From Bacteroides luhongzhouii (GTDB lineage Bacteria; Bacteroidota; Bacteroidia; Bacteroidales; Bacteroidaceae): a DNA stretch of 64,000 nt. Made by a program: the position numbers and the translations under genes. How positions within the stretch are numbered: position 1 is the first letter of the stretch; each line of letters begins with the position of its first letter. The stretch covers positions 3,658,001 to 3,722,000 of the forward strand of contig NZ_CP059973.1 of NCBI RefSeq assembly GCF_009193295.2, read 5' to 3'. The notes under the pieces were generated by a model, which saw nothing but the letters and a program-made list of their open reading frames with translations, did not search any database and had not been told where the DNA came from. Positions 44,670 to 55,200 of this stretch are shown piece by piece.

Positions 44670-45824
44670 TTAGTTAAAACCTAGTTTATATGTTTCCTCA
44701 TCAACTTGTATTACATACATCAATCCAAGTTTTCTATTTAAGGCTGAAAGACAGTCTATTAATCTTTGTTGATGGCTTTCTATTTTGCTACCATCATATG
44801 CATTCCATAACTCAAGAGCTGATAAGCATCCTAAAGAGGGGGTCAAAGGAAAAAATGAAAAATTTTCAAAGAATAGAGGAGATATGGTTGATCCATGAAC
44901 AATTATATCTTTACGGCCTACTTGACCAGCACTATATGTTTGCCATAATAAAGGGATATCTCTCCATCTTTCTGGTAAAAAAAAACTGTATATATTTTTA
45001 TCCCAAGATTGATTATTTGCCTCCCATTCCAATGGTGAGCTTTCAAAGGGTAATACTGTTACTAAAATTGGCGTGGGGCCTATAAACTCATTCTTACTTT
45101 CAGCTCTCTCTTTTATTTTGAATACTCCACAGGGAGTATTCCCATTGCTAAAATATGGCAATATATCAGATGCTGCACGGGCTAAATAGACAAAAAACTC
45201 TTGATTCCATCCTTCTTCATTTCTCCAGACATAAACTTTAGCTGGTATATTTCTATCTTGTCTCAACAAAACAATTAAGTGGATTTGTTCCGGGAATTGT
45301 GCTTTAAGGAAAGATGGCAGATCGTTTAATAGTTCCTTATGTAATTCAAATTTATAGTCTGCAACATGAATATCCCCAAGAATAGAATTCCAAGATTCAT
45401 CATTTAAGTTTAAACAATCCACCTCTAAATTCTCTTTTCGCAACAGACTATAAGCTAAACATTTTTGCTTGCTGTTTCCGATATTCATGACTTCCCTTAA
45501 CCATTTATTTTTACCAGGTATAGTTGTACATGCAACAGCAGTCAATAGCTGATATTGAAGTTCTGGAGAAAAAGTGTGGTACATAGACATAAGTTTCCGC
45601 AAATATTTTTTTTCTCTTTTTCCATAACAATTGAAAGCTGAAATCTGCCATAGATTTTTCTGAATTGAAGATTCATCTTGTAATAATTGCAAATTCATGT
45701 TCTGCAACTGCTCAATAAAAGCTTGTCTTTGTTGCTTTTGTGTCCGAACAGAAATGGGTTGAGAGTATCCTAATTGTTCTCCTGTTAAGACAAAAAAAAT
45801 AATAATTAAAAAGTAGATTTTCAT
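44670..45824 (-). CDS. L,D-transpeptidase-like (YkuD-like) exported protein
   Basis: A 384-residue protein with a signal peptide (to about GYSQ). Residues about 30-180 are helical and unrecognised. The C-terminal half resembles a YkuD fold: NTPCGVFKIKE (cf. TPxGxF) at about 233-243 and a HG...SLGC pair with His310 and Cys333. The usual SHGCxR signature is changed to SLGCLS, and the arginine is missing, so activity is uncertain. Transpeptidases crosslink peptidoglycan or attach proteins to it; what such a protein does in a glycan locus is unclear. It lies in PUL2 between the DUF5009 and GHL10 genes. Confidence 0.6.
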   Translation of the reverse strand: MKIYFLIIIFFVLTGEQLGYSQPISVRTQKQQRQAFIEQLQNMNLQLLQDESSIQKNLWQISAFNCYGKREKKYLRKLMSMYHTFSPELQYQLLTAVACTTIPGKNKWLREVMNIGNSKQKCLAYSLLRKENLEVDCLNLNDESWNSILGDIHVADYKFELHKELLNDLPSFLKAQFPEQIHLIVLLRQDRNIPAKVYVWRNEEGWNQEFFVYLARAASDILPYFSNGNTPCGVFKIKERAESKNEFIGPTPILVTVLPFESSPLEWEANNQSWDKNIYSFFLPERWRDIPLLWQTYSAGQVGRKDIIVHGSTISPLFFENFSFFPLTPSLGCLSALELWNAYDGSKIESHQQRLIDCLSALNRKLGLMYVIQVDEETYKLGFN

Positions 45825-45827
45825 CTA

Positions 45828-47243
45828 TTATGTCCTCCAAAAATATTTTTTATAAGTAAAGAATGACGCTATACCTATTGACAATGCAGTAATCATTAAT
45901 CCTTTAATAAAACCAAGATAAGCATTTTGATTGAATATATTCAAAAAGACATTTAATCCTAGCAAACCAATAATTGGTGTTATAACTAATTGGGGAGCAA
46001 CATAAGCAATCATGGGGTTTTGTCCCACCATTTCAAATGGTCTGGTTATTATTTTATAACGATAAATATCGCAGATTATAGAAAGTGCGATCATTGCCAT
46101 AAACGCAAGTCCAGATGTCAGAAAATAATAACTAAATGTTGAATGATCTTTACGGATTCCACCTTCAAAAGCTTCAAAACATAATCCTAGCATTATTAGA
46201 TAAGCCCCTATAACAAATAGTTTTCTCCAATAAATAAAATTATGATCAGCTTTTTTTCTTAAAAGAATATATAATGTAAAAAGCAGAATGATAGAGATTA
46301 TTAAATTCAATAACAATTGTCTTGTATATAAACAATATACATTAATTATAATAACAGAAATAGATATCAGAAGAATTAATGGTAATCGCTTGGATATAAT
46401 AGAAGGAGTCTGAGGATGTATAGAAAGCCATTCTTTTAGATATTCACCAGCAATACTACCCGGAATAACAATAAACAAATATTTTAAGTAATAAAAATTA
46501 TACATCCAAGGAATTGGTGAATATTGCATAATATCTTGAGCCCACGAACCTTCCGTATTACTACTTAATAAAATTCCCATAATAAAAGGAAGTATTGCTA
46601 TTCGATAACATTTTTTACGCCAAGTGAAAATATATATAATTGATCCAAAAATGGCCATGTTGGCTAATACTAATATGATAATATTACTAAAATATAAAGA
46701 AAAAGAACGTTCATTGGCGTAAGGAACCAGAAGCAACATTAAAATGCCTATTCCATAAGATACGTATTCTATTGTTATTCGTAGCCATTGTGGATATTTT
46801 CCAGAGAATCTCATATATATAGGAAACATCAATATAAAAGAAAATAAACTAATTCCCCATGACTTCATATCTTCCGGATCGTTAATTATCCATGGATACA
46901 TATGTTGAATAAAAATAGCAAAAAAGGTTAATCTTATTCCTCTCAATAAAGCCTTAAGTGATAAATGCATACATGATACTCCTTTTTCTAGTTTCCGTCC
47001 AATAGAGAATGGAAAAGCTGCTCCCATAGCAAATAAAAAAAAAGGAAAAACTAAATCTACCCATGTAATACCATAAATGGATGGATCAAAGGTAAATTGA
47101 GATCTAGGACCTACTTGGGCATGATACATCCATGCAGGAAGCATACCTGAAGCTATAGTTCCAGATAAAATCATTCCGAAAATGGCAATGCCACGTAAGG
47201 CATCTAATGAAGATGCCCTACGTATAGTTAAAGAATCAGTCAT
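45828..47243 (-). CDS. DUF5009 multi-pass membrane protein (acetyltransferase-like)
   Basis: A 471-residue protein with about ten or more membrane helices. It begins SLDALRGIAIFGMILSGTI and continues ITWVDLVFPFFLFAMGAAFPFSIG, the signature of DUF5009, related to heparan-alpha-glucosaminide N-acetyltransferase and NagX. These proteins are thought to move acetyl groups across the membrane to amino sugars. A histidine in the first loop (MYHAQVGP) may be the acetyl carrier. It starts 9 bases after the stop of the GHL10-lipoprotein gene and ends 3 bases before the next gene, so all are co-transcribed. Confidence 0.78.
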   Translation of the reverse strand: MTDSLTIRRASSLDALRGIAIFGMILSGTIASGMLPAWMYHAQVGPRSQFTFDPSIYGITWVDLVFPFFLFAMGAAFPFSIGRKLEKGVSCMHLSLKALLRGIRLTFFAIFIQHMYPWIINDPEDMKSWGISLFSFILMFPIYMRFSGKYPQWLRITIEYVSYGIGILMLLLVPYANERSFSLYFSNIIILVLANMAIFGSIIYIFTWRKKCYRIAILPFIMGILLSSNTEGSWAQDIMQYSPIPWMYNFYYLKYLFIVIPGSIAGEYLKEWLSIHPQTPSIISKRLPLILLISISVIIINVYCLYTRQLLLNLIISIILLFTLYILLRKKADHNFIYWRKLFVIGAYLIMLGLCFEAFEGGIRKDHSTFSYYFLTSGLAFMAMIALSIICDIYRYKIITRPFEMVGQNPMIAYVAPQLVITPIIGLLGLNVFLNIFNQNAYLGFIKGLMITALSIGIASFFTYKKYFWRT

Positions 47244-47252
47244 GACTAATTA

Positions 47253-48956
47253 TTATAATGGAAAAATAGCTTTTCCTGTATAAAAAGATTTTATAACTCG
47301 TTTGTTTACATCTCGTTTCAGCCCTTCATTGAAGAAAAATGTTTCTCCATTTGTTTGACAGGCACGGTTATATTGCATTTGTTCTACAAATATGCTTTCC
47401 CATTCAGAAGTATTGCGTAAATAAATCCCTGGATTGAGTATATTACCTTGGGTATTTTGACGCACATGTTCAAGTGTTTCATCTAGTGTTGAACGATATG
47501 CAGCAGAGGTTTCTCTATAGCATTGTACTGATAATAAATCAATATCATTATTCTTTATCCACGAAGGCCAATCTTGCATTAAATTATTCTCACACCATGG
47601 ATATGGGTTTGGAGAAGAGGCTATTACAATATTCTCTTTTTTATTTCTAAGTCTTTGAGACCATGTGTGACAAAAATCATTCAACTTTTTCAGACGCCAT
47701 TTTACCCAGTCATTATTGGAATAATCATTTGGAACATCTTTTCCTGTATCTAGCTTATATGCTTGTTTGGTTTTATCATTATATCCAGAATTTCGGGGGG
47801 AAGCAGGTAATCGGTCATCTCCCTGTATTCCATCTACTTCTGGATATTTTTCAATAGCTTCTTCCATCAGTTGGATTAGGAACTCCTGAACATTAATATC
47901 ATAAGAATTCAGATAATAGTCTGTTCCATTATAATTTGCTGCAAGATTTTGATTGTTACGTCCGTCCCAATCAGGATGAACAGATAATATTGGATGATTG
48001 GCAGAAGGGTTTGCTCCTCCCGAACGCATAAAACCATATTCAAACCAGAAGAAAACCTTTATATTTTTGTTATGTGCCTGAGTAATTAGATCTTTTATTA
48101 CATCTCCTGAGGGACCATTATAGTTACTTCCATTTAATAACCATCCTTCTTCAATAGTACTATAATTGCTATTTTCTTTTAAGACCTGACTTTTAAATAA
48201 GGTTTGCTCACGTACCCATGTTGCTACAAATATTGTATTTATATTAAGCTCATCCAAAAGATTAATAAATTCCTGCAATTTTTCGAAGCTACTCAAAACA
48301 TCTGTATGTGTTGGATCTGGAACCCACACTCCTCGAACCACTTTTTCTTGTGGTAACAGAGAAGCTTTTACTGTAAATGATTTACTTTGTCCATTGGCAT
48401 TTGTTACAATATAGGTGAAATCAGAAGATAAATTGACCTCTTTTCCAGAAACAGGGGATACAGTACAACCATCGGCTATTTTAATTTGTGGAGTAATTTT
48501 AGTCAAGTCTGTACCATAGTTAAATGCTATATTTATTTTATCTCCCTCTATTTCCCCTTTTATATGATAATCGGGAATATCAAATGAAAGCATCTCCGGT
48601 TGAGTTGTAACAGTCGCTTCATATGAAATAGTTTGATCACCTTTTGTTAATTTGAATATTATAGGTTGTGTAAAGTTATAAGAATAGCCACTTTCTGGTT
48701 GCAATGTGGCTCCCTCAGTATATGATACTTCAACCTGTATGGCTTTGAGATTAGTTCCCACAGGAACTATTGCATTTATTTTTCTCGTACTTTGCTCAAT
48801 ATGAGCTTCTATACTCGTTTCTCCAGTTTTTACAATGAATTTTGAAATTAACAAATTCTCAGTTTCCGTTTTTTCTTCTTTTCCTGTATCATCTCCACTA
48901 CATGAATAACTTATACAACAGGTGAAAAGTAATAAAATAAATAGTAATTTCTTCAT
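47253..48956 (-). CDS. GHL10 lipoprotein with two N-terminal DUF5018-like domains
   Basis: A 567-residue lipoprotein (lipobox SYSC, Cys19). Two beta-sandwich domains of DUF5018 type follow (about 35-115 and 118-205, each with a pattern such as GTNLKAIQVEVSY or GTDLTKITPQI), then a GHL10 barrel from RGVWVPDPTHTD (about 210) to the end, with WFEYGFM, DGIQGDDRLPASPRNSG and SSPNPYPWCENNL. The barrel is paralogous to the 43473-44654 protein. It should be surface-exposed and a putative glycosidase of unknown specificity. A strong terminator hairpin stands just upstream, so its expression may be lower than SusCD. Confidence 0.82.
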   Translation of the reverse strand: MKKLLFILLLFTCCISYSCSGDDTGKEEKTETENLLISKFIVKTGETSIEAHIEQSTRKINAIVPVGTNLKAIQVEVSYTEGATLQPESGYSYNFTQPIIFKLTKGDQTISYEATVTTQPEMLSFDIPDYHIKGEIEGDKINIAFNYGTDLTKITPQIKIADGCTVSPVSGKEVNLSSDFTYIVTNANGQSKSFTVKASLLPQEKVVRGVWVPDPTHTDVLSSFEKLQEFINLLDELNINTIFVATWVREQTLFKSQVLKENSNYSTIEEGWLLNGSNYNGPSGDVIKDLITQAHNKNIKVFFWFEYGFMRSGGANPSANHPILSVHPDWDGRNNQNLAANYNGTDYYLNSYDINVQEFLIQLMEEAIEKYPEVDGIQGDDRLPASPRNSGYNDKTKQAYKLDTGKDVPNDYSNNDWVKWRLKKLNDFCHTWSQRLRNKKENIVIASSPNPYPWCENNLMQDWPSWIKNNDIDLLSVQCYRETSAAYRSTLDETLEHVRQNTQGNILNPGIYLRNTSEWESIFVEQMQYNRACQTNGETFFFNEGLKRDVNKRVIKSFYTGKAIFPL

Positions 48957-48969
48957 AATATTAATGAAT

Positions 48970-49008
48970 TAAAACCGGACCTGAACTTATTCTACATTCA
49001 GGTCCGGT
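48970..49008 (-). terminator. Intercistronic terminator between the DUF4623 and GHL10 genes
   Basis: ACCGGACCTGAA (48974 side) and TTCAGGTCCGGT (48997-49008) form a perfect 12-bp stem with an 11-base loop. On the minus strand it is followed by TTTTAATT. Such hairpins after susCD and binding-protein genes in Bacteroides can lower expression of downstream enzyme genes. Confidence 0.8.
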
Positions 49009-49024
49009 ATTATGTGTGACACGA

Positions 49025-50749
49025 TTATTTTCCTATTTCAAAAACTAATGCACCATATTCACATACATATCCAAAAACGTAAACTTTATCATTTACGACT
49101 TTAACACTATTACATGCAGACACCCATGCGGCACCACTTGTTGCATTGGAAGTTATCGGTTTCTTAAATACGCTTACTTGATCAATACTCTTGTCAGCAA
49201 GCGCTTTCATCCCCTCAACATAATTTGTCCCATCAGTCAAAGCTACAATTTCAAGGAATGCTTCATTAGGAGCCCACTCACGATTGATTGTATATGTCAA
49301 ATAGCGTATTCCATTATATTCAAAGAAGTGTGGATCCATAGCACGTCCTTGAATTGGCATGTCTCTTTCTATCTCAAATTCAACATTAAAGTTCTTATTT
49401 AACAATAATGTTCCAGCTGCAGAACCTGTCGCAATAAAATGTTCATTATCATCAGGTATTCCATTAATTCGGGCATATTGACCTAAGCTTAAATCAGAAG
49501 AACTTGGAGCTTTATATTGCCCAACCAAATCAATGACTTGAGGTTGTGTCTCCAAATTACTATTTTCTCCTTTCCATACATAGAATTGTCCTTGTTGCGC
49601 ATTTTGGAATGGAAAGTTTGAAGATATAATATAACCATTAGTTTTAGGATCACCGATAATTGATAAAGCATCCCCTAAGCGTACTCCAGTTGAATTTCCG
49701 ACAGGGTCTGATATTGTATATTCTAGAACTTTTTCAGGCAATGCATCTACATTTTCCCAACGATAAACAACAAAGCTTTGTGCTTTACTACTTGCCATAC
49801 TACAAGCATATATATTACCATTGTCTGCCACTCTCACGTCGCTGATAGGCCATGTTACATTCGTTGTTTGAATGACTCCTGTTCCCATATTGAGAGTCTT
49901 TAACTCCTTAGTCGCATCTTTGATGTCATAATAATATATGTTATTACCTCCCTCTCTGGAAGCAAAGAATGCATAACGTCCATCAAAATAAGCACCTCTT
50001 GTTGTGTTTTTTCCTAACATTGTATTGAGTCCTGAACCTAAGGATTGATCTAAAACAACTTTTGCTGTACTAATCTTCATACCAGCTTCAGAAATCTGTG
50101 CTTCAATAGTATATTTTCTTTCTTGATTTCCATTTGCTATTATGATATATTTTTCACCCTCTAATGCAAAATCAATAGTCATTTTGTCATCTGACATTGC
50201 TGGAATAGATTCCTTGATAATTGCAGTTGAAGGAGAAATTTCAAAGTCTGACAATACTGCTTTGGTTCCTATAACATTGGAGAATGACAATTTGATTTTT
50301 TTCTCAACGTGAGAAATGTTTATTGCCGGATTGTATACTCCTGATACTTTTAAGTTTAACAACGCTAGTCCATCAGTATTTGCAGATGTGGTGACCCGAA
50401 TACCGTATTTCATGAATTCGGTGTCTTTTATTGCGACTAATGCCTGTTTGCCATCATTTGCTTCAAAATCGACTACTGTACCTGATACTGGAGTAACAGT
50501 AGTTCCATTATTAGGGATAATTTCCAATTTCATGTTTTTTAAATCGCTTAAAGGAGAGACTACAATCCTAAACGTATCATTGTCTAATACTCCTTCGGCA
50601 CGAACATTACCATTCTCGCCTGCATTAATTATAGCAACACTTTTAACACCAATAGGTTCGGTTGATTGTTCATCATCGTTAGAACATGAAGTAAAAATTA
50701 CAGTACATAGGCTCAATGCACATAATATGTGCGTAAAATAATGTTTCAT
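49025..50749 (-). CDS. DUF5018/DUF4623 surface lipoprotein, putative glycan-binding protein
   Basis: A 574-residue lipoprotein (lipobox FTSC, Cys22). Two DUF5018-like beta domains (about 35-220) precede a propeller-like region matching DUF4623 (about 225-574) with blades such as TRGAYFDGRYAFFASREGG and DVRVADNGNIYACSM. It follows SusD by 27 bases, the standard place for a SusE/F-like surface glycan-binding protein. No catalytic residues are recognisable. The same DUF5018 type of domain occurs in the next gene, suggesting a shared surface spacer. Confidence 0.75.
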   Translation of the reverse strand: MKHYFTHILCALSLCTVIFTSCSNDDEQSTEPIGVKSVAIINAGENGNVRAEGVLDNDTFRIVVSPLSDLKNMKLEIIPNNGTTVTPVSGTVVDFEANDGKQALVAIKDTEFMKYGIRVTTSANTDGLALLNLKVSGVYNPAINISHVEKKIKLSFSNVIGTKAVLSDFEISPSTAIIKESIPAMSDDKMTIDFALEGEKYIIIANGNQERKYTIEAQISEAGMKISTAKVVLDQSLGSGLNTMLGKNTTRGAYFDGRYAFFASREGGNNIYYYDIKDATKELKTLNMGTGVIQTTNVTWPISDVRVADNGNIYACSMASSKAQSFVVYRWENVDALPEKVLEYTISDPVGNSTGVRLGDALSIIGDPKTNGYIISSNFPFQNAQQGQFYVWKGENSNLETQPQVIDLVGQYKAPSSSDLSLGQYARINGIPDDNEHFIATGSAAGTLLLNKNFNVEFEIERDMPIQGRAMDPHFFEYNGIRYLTYTINREWAPNEAFLEIVALTDGTNYVEGMKALADKSIDQVSVFKKPITSNATSGAAWVSACNSVKVVNDKVYVFGYVCEYGALVFEIGK

Positions 50750-50776
50750 GGTTTTTGTTTTTTATTTGTTAAAAAA

Positions 50777-52234
50777 TTAGTTTTTATCCCACCAAATACG
50801 TGTATACTGACTATCACCTCCCATTCGTTCAATAGCTTCTTGAACATTTATCGGGTTATATCTTATCTCATCTGTAGAATATGAATAGCGGCGAGGCATA
50901 TCAGAATTACCTGGCCAGTGATATATAAGTGGAGCAATAGACGGTTTACCTGTACGTCTTACTAGATTCCATCCTTGAGGGCCGTTAGGAAATAATGCTA
51001 ACCAAAACTGTGTATACAAATTTTCTTCCGAATAAGGTACCTTAGTCATAAAAGATTGAATTTGTTCATCCGGAATGTTATATGATTCTAAAGATAATCT
51101 TACTGCTTTATTATAAAAAGTAGTAGCATCGCCCTGAATGAATCCTTTTTGAATAGCCTCTGCTAGCAAGAAATGTACTTCAGAAGCTGTAAATAGAACA
51201 AACGGAGTTTCTCCCTGAATAAAATAATCACCTATATCACAATAATTGGGAATATAGTCATCTTTATAATGGGCATTCAAATCTTCGATTCTTTGTCCCG
51301 AGGGTAATCCAATATATTCTCCATTAATATTTTTAGCCATATATATGTGCATACGTGGATCTTGATTAACTGCTAGCCTGTCATACATCGTTTTAGAAAT
51401 CCTCATTTCATCCCATCCAGCAACAAACGCATATGGATTCTTTACATGGTAAGTTGCACCTCCTTCATCAGGAATCAATCTGACATTATCCTCATTTGCT
51501 GATATATAAAGAGATTGATTTTGCCAGTCAATGGATGCCAAAGTTGTTTTAGTGATCTCATCTGCAGCAACATTTGAACATTGCATAGCAAGTCTCAGAA
51601 TCATTGAATTTCCAAACTTAATCCATTTATCCAAATCTCCATTAAAAAAGACATCTGCTGTTCCTAATGATGTATATCCACTATTTTTATTTGCACTTAA
51701 TGTGGAGACAGCAGTCTGTAGCTGGCTAATTAAATCTTTATATATAAACTCTTGACTATCATATTTGGGAGCTACAGATTTAAACGCTTCAGAATAAGGA
51801 ATGTCACCATAGCAGTCTGTCATATATTGAAACATATAGGCACGCCAAATTCTCGCTATTGCTTCATGATTAACATTTTTAATCTTTTGAGACAGTTCAA
51901 TGGCATGCTCGCATAAATGGAGACCTGCAAAGGCTTCATCTGAATACCACCATGACCATACCGAATTTGCAGGTGAGGGTTCATAATGTGCAGAAGTAAA
52001 ATTTGCTTTTATTGTAGCGACATATTGCACCCAATCTAAAGTCGTTAATTGATTTGTATTTTGCCAAATACCAACTGAAAGCCCTGATCCGGTGACAAAA
52101 GAGCGAGTTAATATAGGAGCCGGGTCAATGATAACCGCGGTGGTTTTTGGAAAGTCTAATTCCTCAAAATCTGAAGTACATGAGAATAATCCTAAACTAC
52201 AGGCTAATGTACTTATTAATATATATTTCTTCAT
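50777..52234 (-). CDS. SusD/RagB-like lipoprotein (PUL2, SusD-like_2 type)
   Basis: A 485-residue lipoprotein (lipobox LFSC, Cys19) with TSDFEELDFPKTT after the lipid anchor, the WSWWYSDEAFAGLHLCE segment and QFWLALFPNGPQGWNLVRRTG (here only cited in part) near the C-terminus, as in the SusD-like_2 family. It is the lid partner of the SusC encoded 18 bases upstream and belongs to a different SusD subfamily from PUL1, so the two cassettes should import different glycans. Confidence 0.92.
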   Translation of the reverse strand: MKKYILISTLACSLGLFSCTSDFEELDFPKTTAVIIDPAPILTRSFVTGSGLSVGIWQNTNQLTTLDWVQYVATIKANFTSAHYEPSPANSVWSWWYSDEAFAGLHLCEHAIELSQKIKNVNHEAIARIWRAYMFQYMTDCYGDIPYSEAFKSVAPKYDSQEFIYKDLISQLQTAVSTLSANKNSGYTSLGTADVFFNGDLDKWIKFGNSMILRLAMQCSNVAADEITKTTLASIDWQNQSLYISANEDNVRLIPDEGGATYHVKNPYAFVAGWDEMRISKTMYDRLAVNQDPRMHIYMAKNINGEYIGLPSGQRIEDLNAHYKDDYIPNYCDIGDYFIQGETPFVLFTASEVHFLLAEAIQKGFIQGDATTFYNKAVRLSLESYNIPDEQIQSFMTKVPYSEENLYTQFWLALFPNGPQGWNLVRRTGKPSIAPLIYHWPGNSDMPRRYSYSTDEIRYNPINVQEAIERMGGDSQYTRIWWDKN

Positions 52235-52252
52235 AATTCTTTTTTTATAATT

Positions 52253-55200
52253 TTAGAAAGTAACATTCACTCCAAAAGTAAACTGCATAGTTTCAGGCAT
52301 ACCAAATATTTCTATACCCGACGCATTTCCTGTTGTTATATAAGTTTCAGGAGATACATTAGGAACATGTTTCATTAGATAACAAAGATTATTTGCGTTT
52401 ACATTAAAATTTATATTATCAATAAATTTTATTTTGTGCACATCTCGACGTAGGTTATATCCTAAACTAATTTGTCGTAAGCGAATATAGGATGCATCGT
52501 AAATCCACATTTCAGACACTCCGCTTACACGTTGCCAATACAATTGAGGATCTACAGCATATGACCCATATACTCCATTTTTTACACCTTCCACCATATA
52601 ACCGATATTAGGAAGTACTCCTGTTTCTTGATTTAAAAATTTGGCTAATGCCCATTCATCACGTCCTTCGATTGTTGAGCTAAGTACTCCAAGTTCTGAT
52701 CCTTTCATATTCGAATAGGAAAACATATCATGGCCTAGTTTTCCATCGATCAACAGGCTGAAAGAGAAATCTTTATATGTAAATCCTGTACTAAAACCTA
52801 ACAGCCAATCAGGGTATATTTTCCCTAATTTCTGCATAGTGTCATTGGAGCCATTTTCATTTTGTTTTATAGTGGGGAGATTGCTATCATCTAGAATTAA
52901 GTATCCATTTTCGTCTCTATTAAATGCGGTTCCCTGCATTGTACCAACAGCTTCTCCATTCATGGCATTTATTGTCATTCCTGAGGCTCCACCTAGTGTT
53001 AATACTGGTACATCATCCGGCAATTCTTTTACTTTATTCCATTGGTAACTAATATTGGCTCCTGCCCACCATTCCATTTGTTTATTTTTAAATAAACTAC
53101 CTTTTATCTGTGCTTCTATACCCGAGTTCTTGATGTATCCTGCATTAATGATGCCACTTGAATAACCAGAAGAAGGAGCCAATGGAGCAGTAAATATCTG
53201 ATTTTCAGTCCCTGTTGTGTAATACGATAAATCAATATTAAATCTATTTTGCCACATGATCAAATTAAGTCCAACTTCTGTAGATTTTGTCAATTCACTT
53301 TTTAAGTCTGGGTTTACCCGTTTAGAAGGAATAAATCCATAGGGTAGTCCGTGAAATTGATTTGGAGAAGTTCCATATACATTATACCTTTGTGAGCTGT
53401 AGTTTCCTCCACTACCAACCGCGGCCCATGATGCACGTAATTTTAACAGATCTACGCTTTTGCCAAGATCAAATGTTTCAGAAACAATCCAACTGCCACT
53501 TACGGAAGGATAAAAGATAGACCAATTTTCAGGAGATAGAACCGATGTCCAATCATTACGGGCTGTAATATCTAAAAAGAATTGACTATCCCAATCCATA
53601 GACAAAAAGCCGTATATAGATTGTACTTCACTCTCTGCTATTCCCTGATTACTAACTAAATTATTGAAATTCTGAATAACATAATTCCCTTCTAAATTTA
53701 TTAATCCAGATTCAGACTGACTGGTCATACTATATACATTACGCTTCATCAAATTTCCTCCAACTGATGCATTTAGACCAAACTTTCCAAATTTATGGCT
53801 TCCATTCAATAGGAAATCATAATTTTCTTCGCTAAAATCATTGTCACTAAAAGTAATAGTAGCTAATCCTTGATTCTTAAAGTAAGTATTAGTAGCTGTT
53901 TGACGTTGTCTTTCATCAGTGTAATAATCTAAACCTCCCCTTGCCTTTAAATTCAAGGCAAATGGTAATTTCAACAAGTTTTTCAAATCTATATTAAACT
54001 CTACAAAACCAAGAATCCTCTTACGTTTATCATAATTGGTATTTAAGTTTTCAGTCCAATATGGATTATTAAGTAATGGTGATTTAGCAAAAGACAAATC
54101 AGTTGGAGGCAAAATACTACCATTTTCGCTTTGGGTATATTGTTCTGTCCAAATTATAGGCATTCCGTTGTTTGTTTGATAATTGCGTAGCATATCCATC
54201 CCTAAAGAGCGTGGTAAATACCACATTGCATAAATAGGATTATCTGGAGACCCTCCTAAATTGGGGCGATTTTCAGCTTTTTGATCTATATAATTCGCTT
54301 TAGCATCAATGGATAGAAAATTACCCAGTTTAGTGTCAAAACGAAGAGTAATAGAATTTTTCTTTATTTCGTTACCTGGTACTATACCCCTTTCATTTGT
54401 ATTAGTATAGGAGAAATAAACTCCCATTTTTTCATTCTTGTTTGCAATTGATAAATTGTGATTGTGAGAAAGCCCTGTTTGTAAATAGTCATCATAGGGG
54501 TGAGAGGTACTTGATAATGTTTGTTTTTGTCCTAAGAAATTGGTAACTTCCTGACCTTCAAGTTTAGCTCCCCAACTTTGATAATCTGTTGATATGTATT
54601 TTCCTGCAGAACCTTGGGAATATTCGTTCTGAAAATCGGGCTTTATTGAAGGAGTGCTGACCTGCAACTGATAATTGTATTTGATACCTAATGATTCTTC
54701 TTTCTTACTCCCCTTTTTGGTTGTAATCATGATAACGCCATTTTGTCCTCTTGAACCATAAAGGGCTGCTGCAGCTCCTCCTTTCAGTACAGAAATTGAT
54801 TCAATATCATCTGCATTAATGTTGTTGGCTGCATTTCCATAATCTGTACCACCCCATTGTCCTGTGCCATCAGCGCCTCCGTCTACTCCTCCTGTATTAT
54901 CCATTGGAACACCATCCACCACATATAAGGGTTCATTTGATCCGGTTAAAGAGCTTACTCCACGGATCGTAACTTTTGATGAGCCGCCGGCTCCACTACC
55001 ACTAGATGATATATTTAATCCTGAAACCTGGCCACTTAACGCCTCTAATGGGTTCACTTTGGAAAAAGCTGAAAGGTTATTTCCTTCAACGTTACTAACA
55101 GCATATCCTAATGCTTTTTTATCTCTTTTTATTCCCAATGCAGTTACTACCACTTCCTCTAATTGCTGAGTATCTTCTTTTAAAATAACTTTTATAAAGT

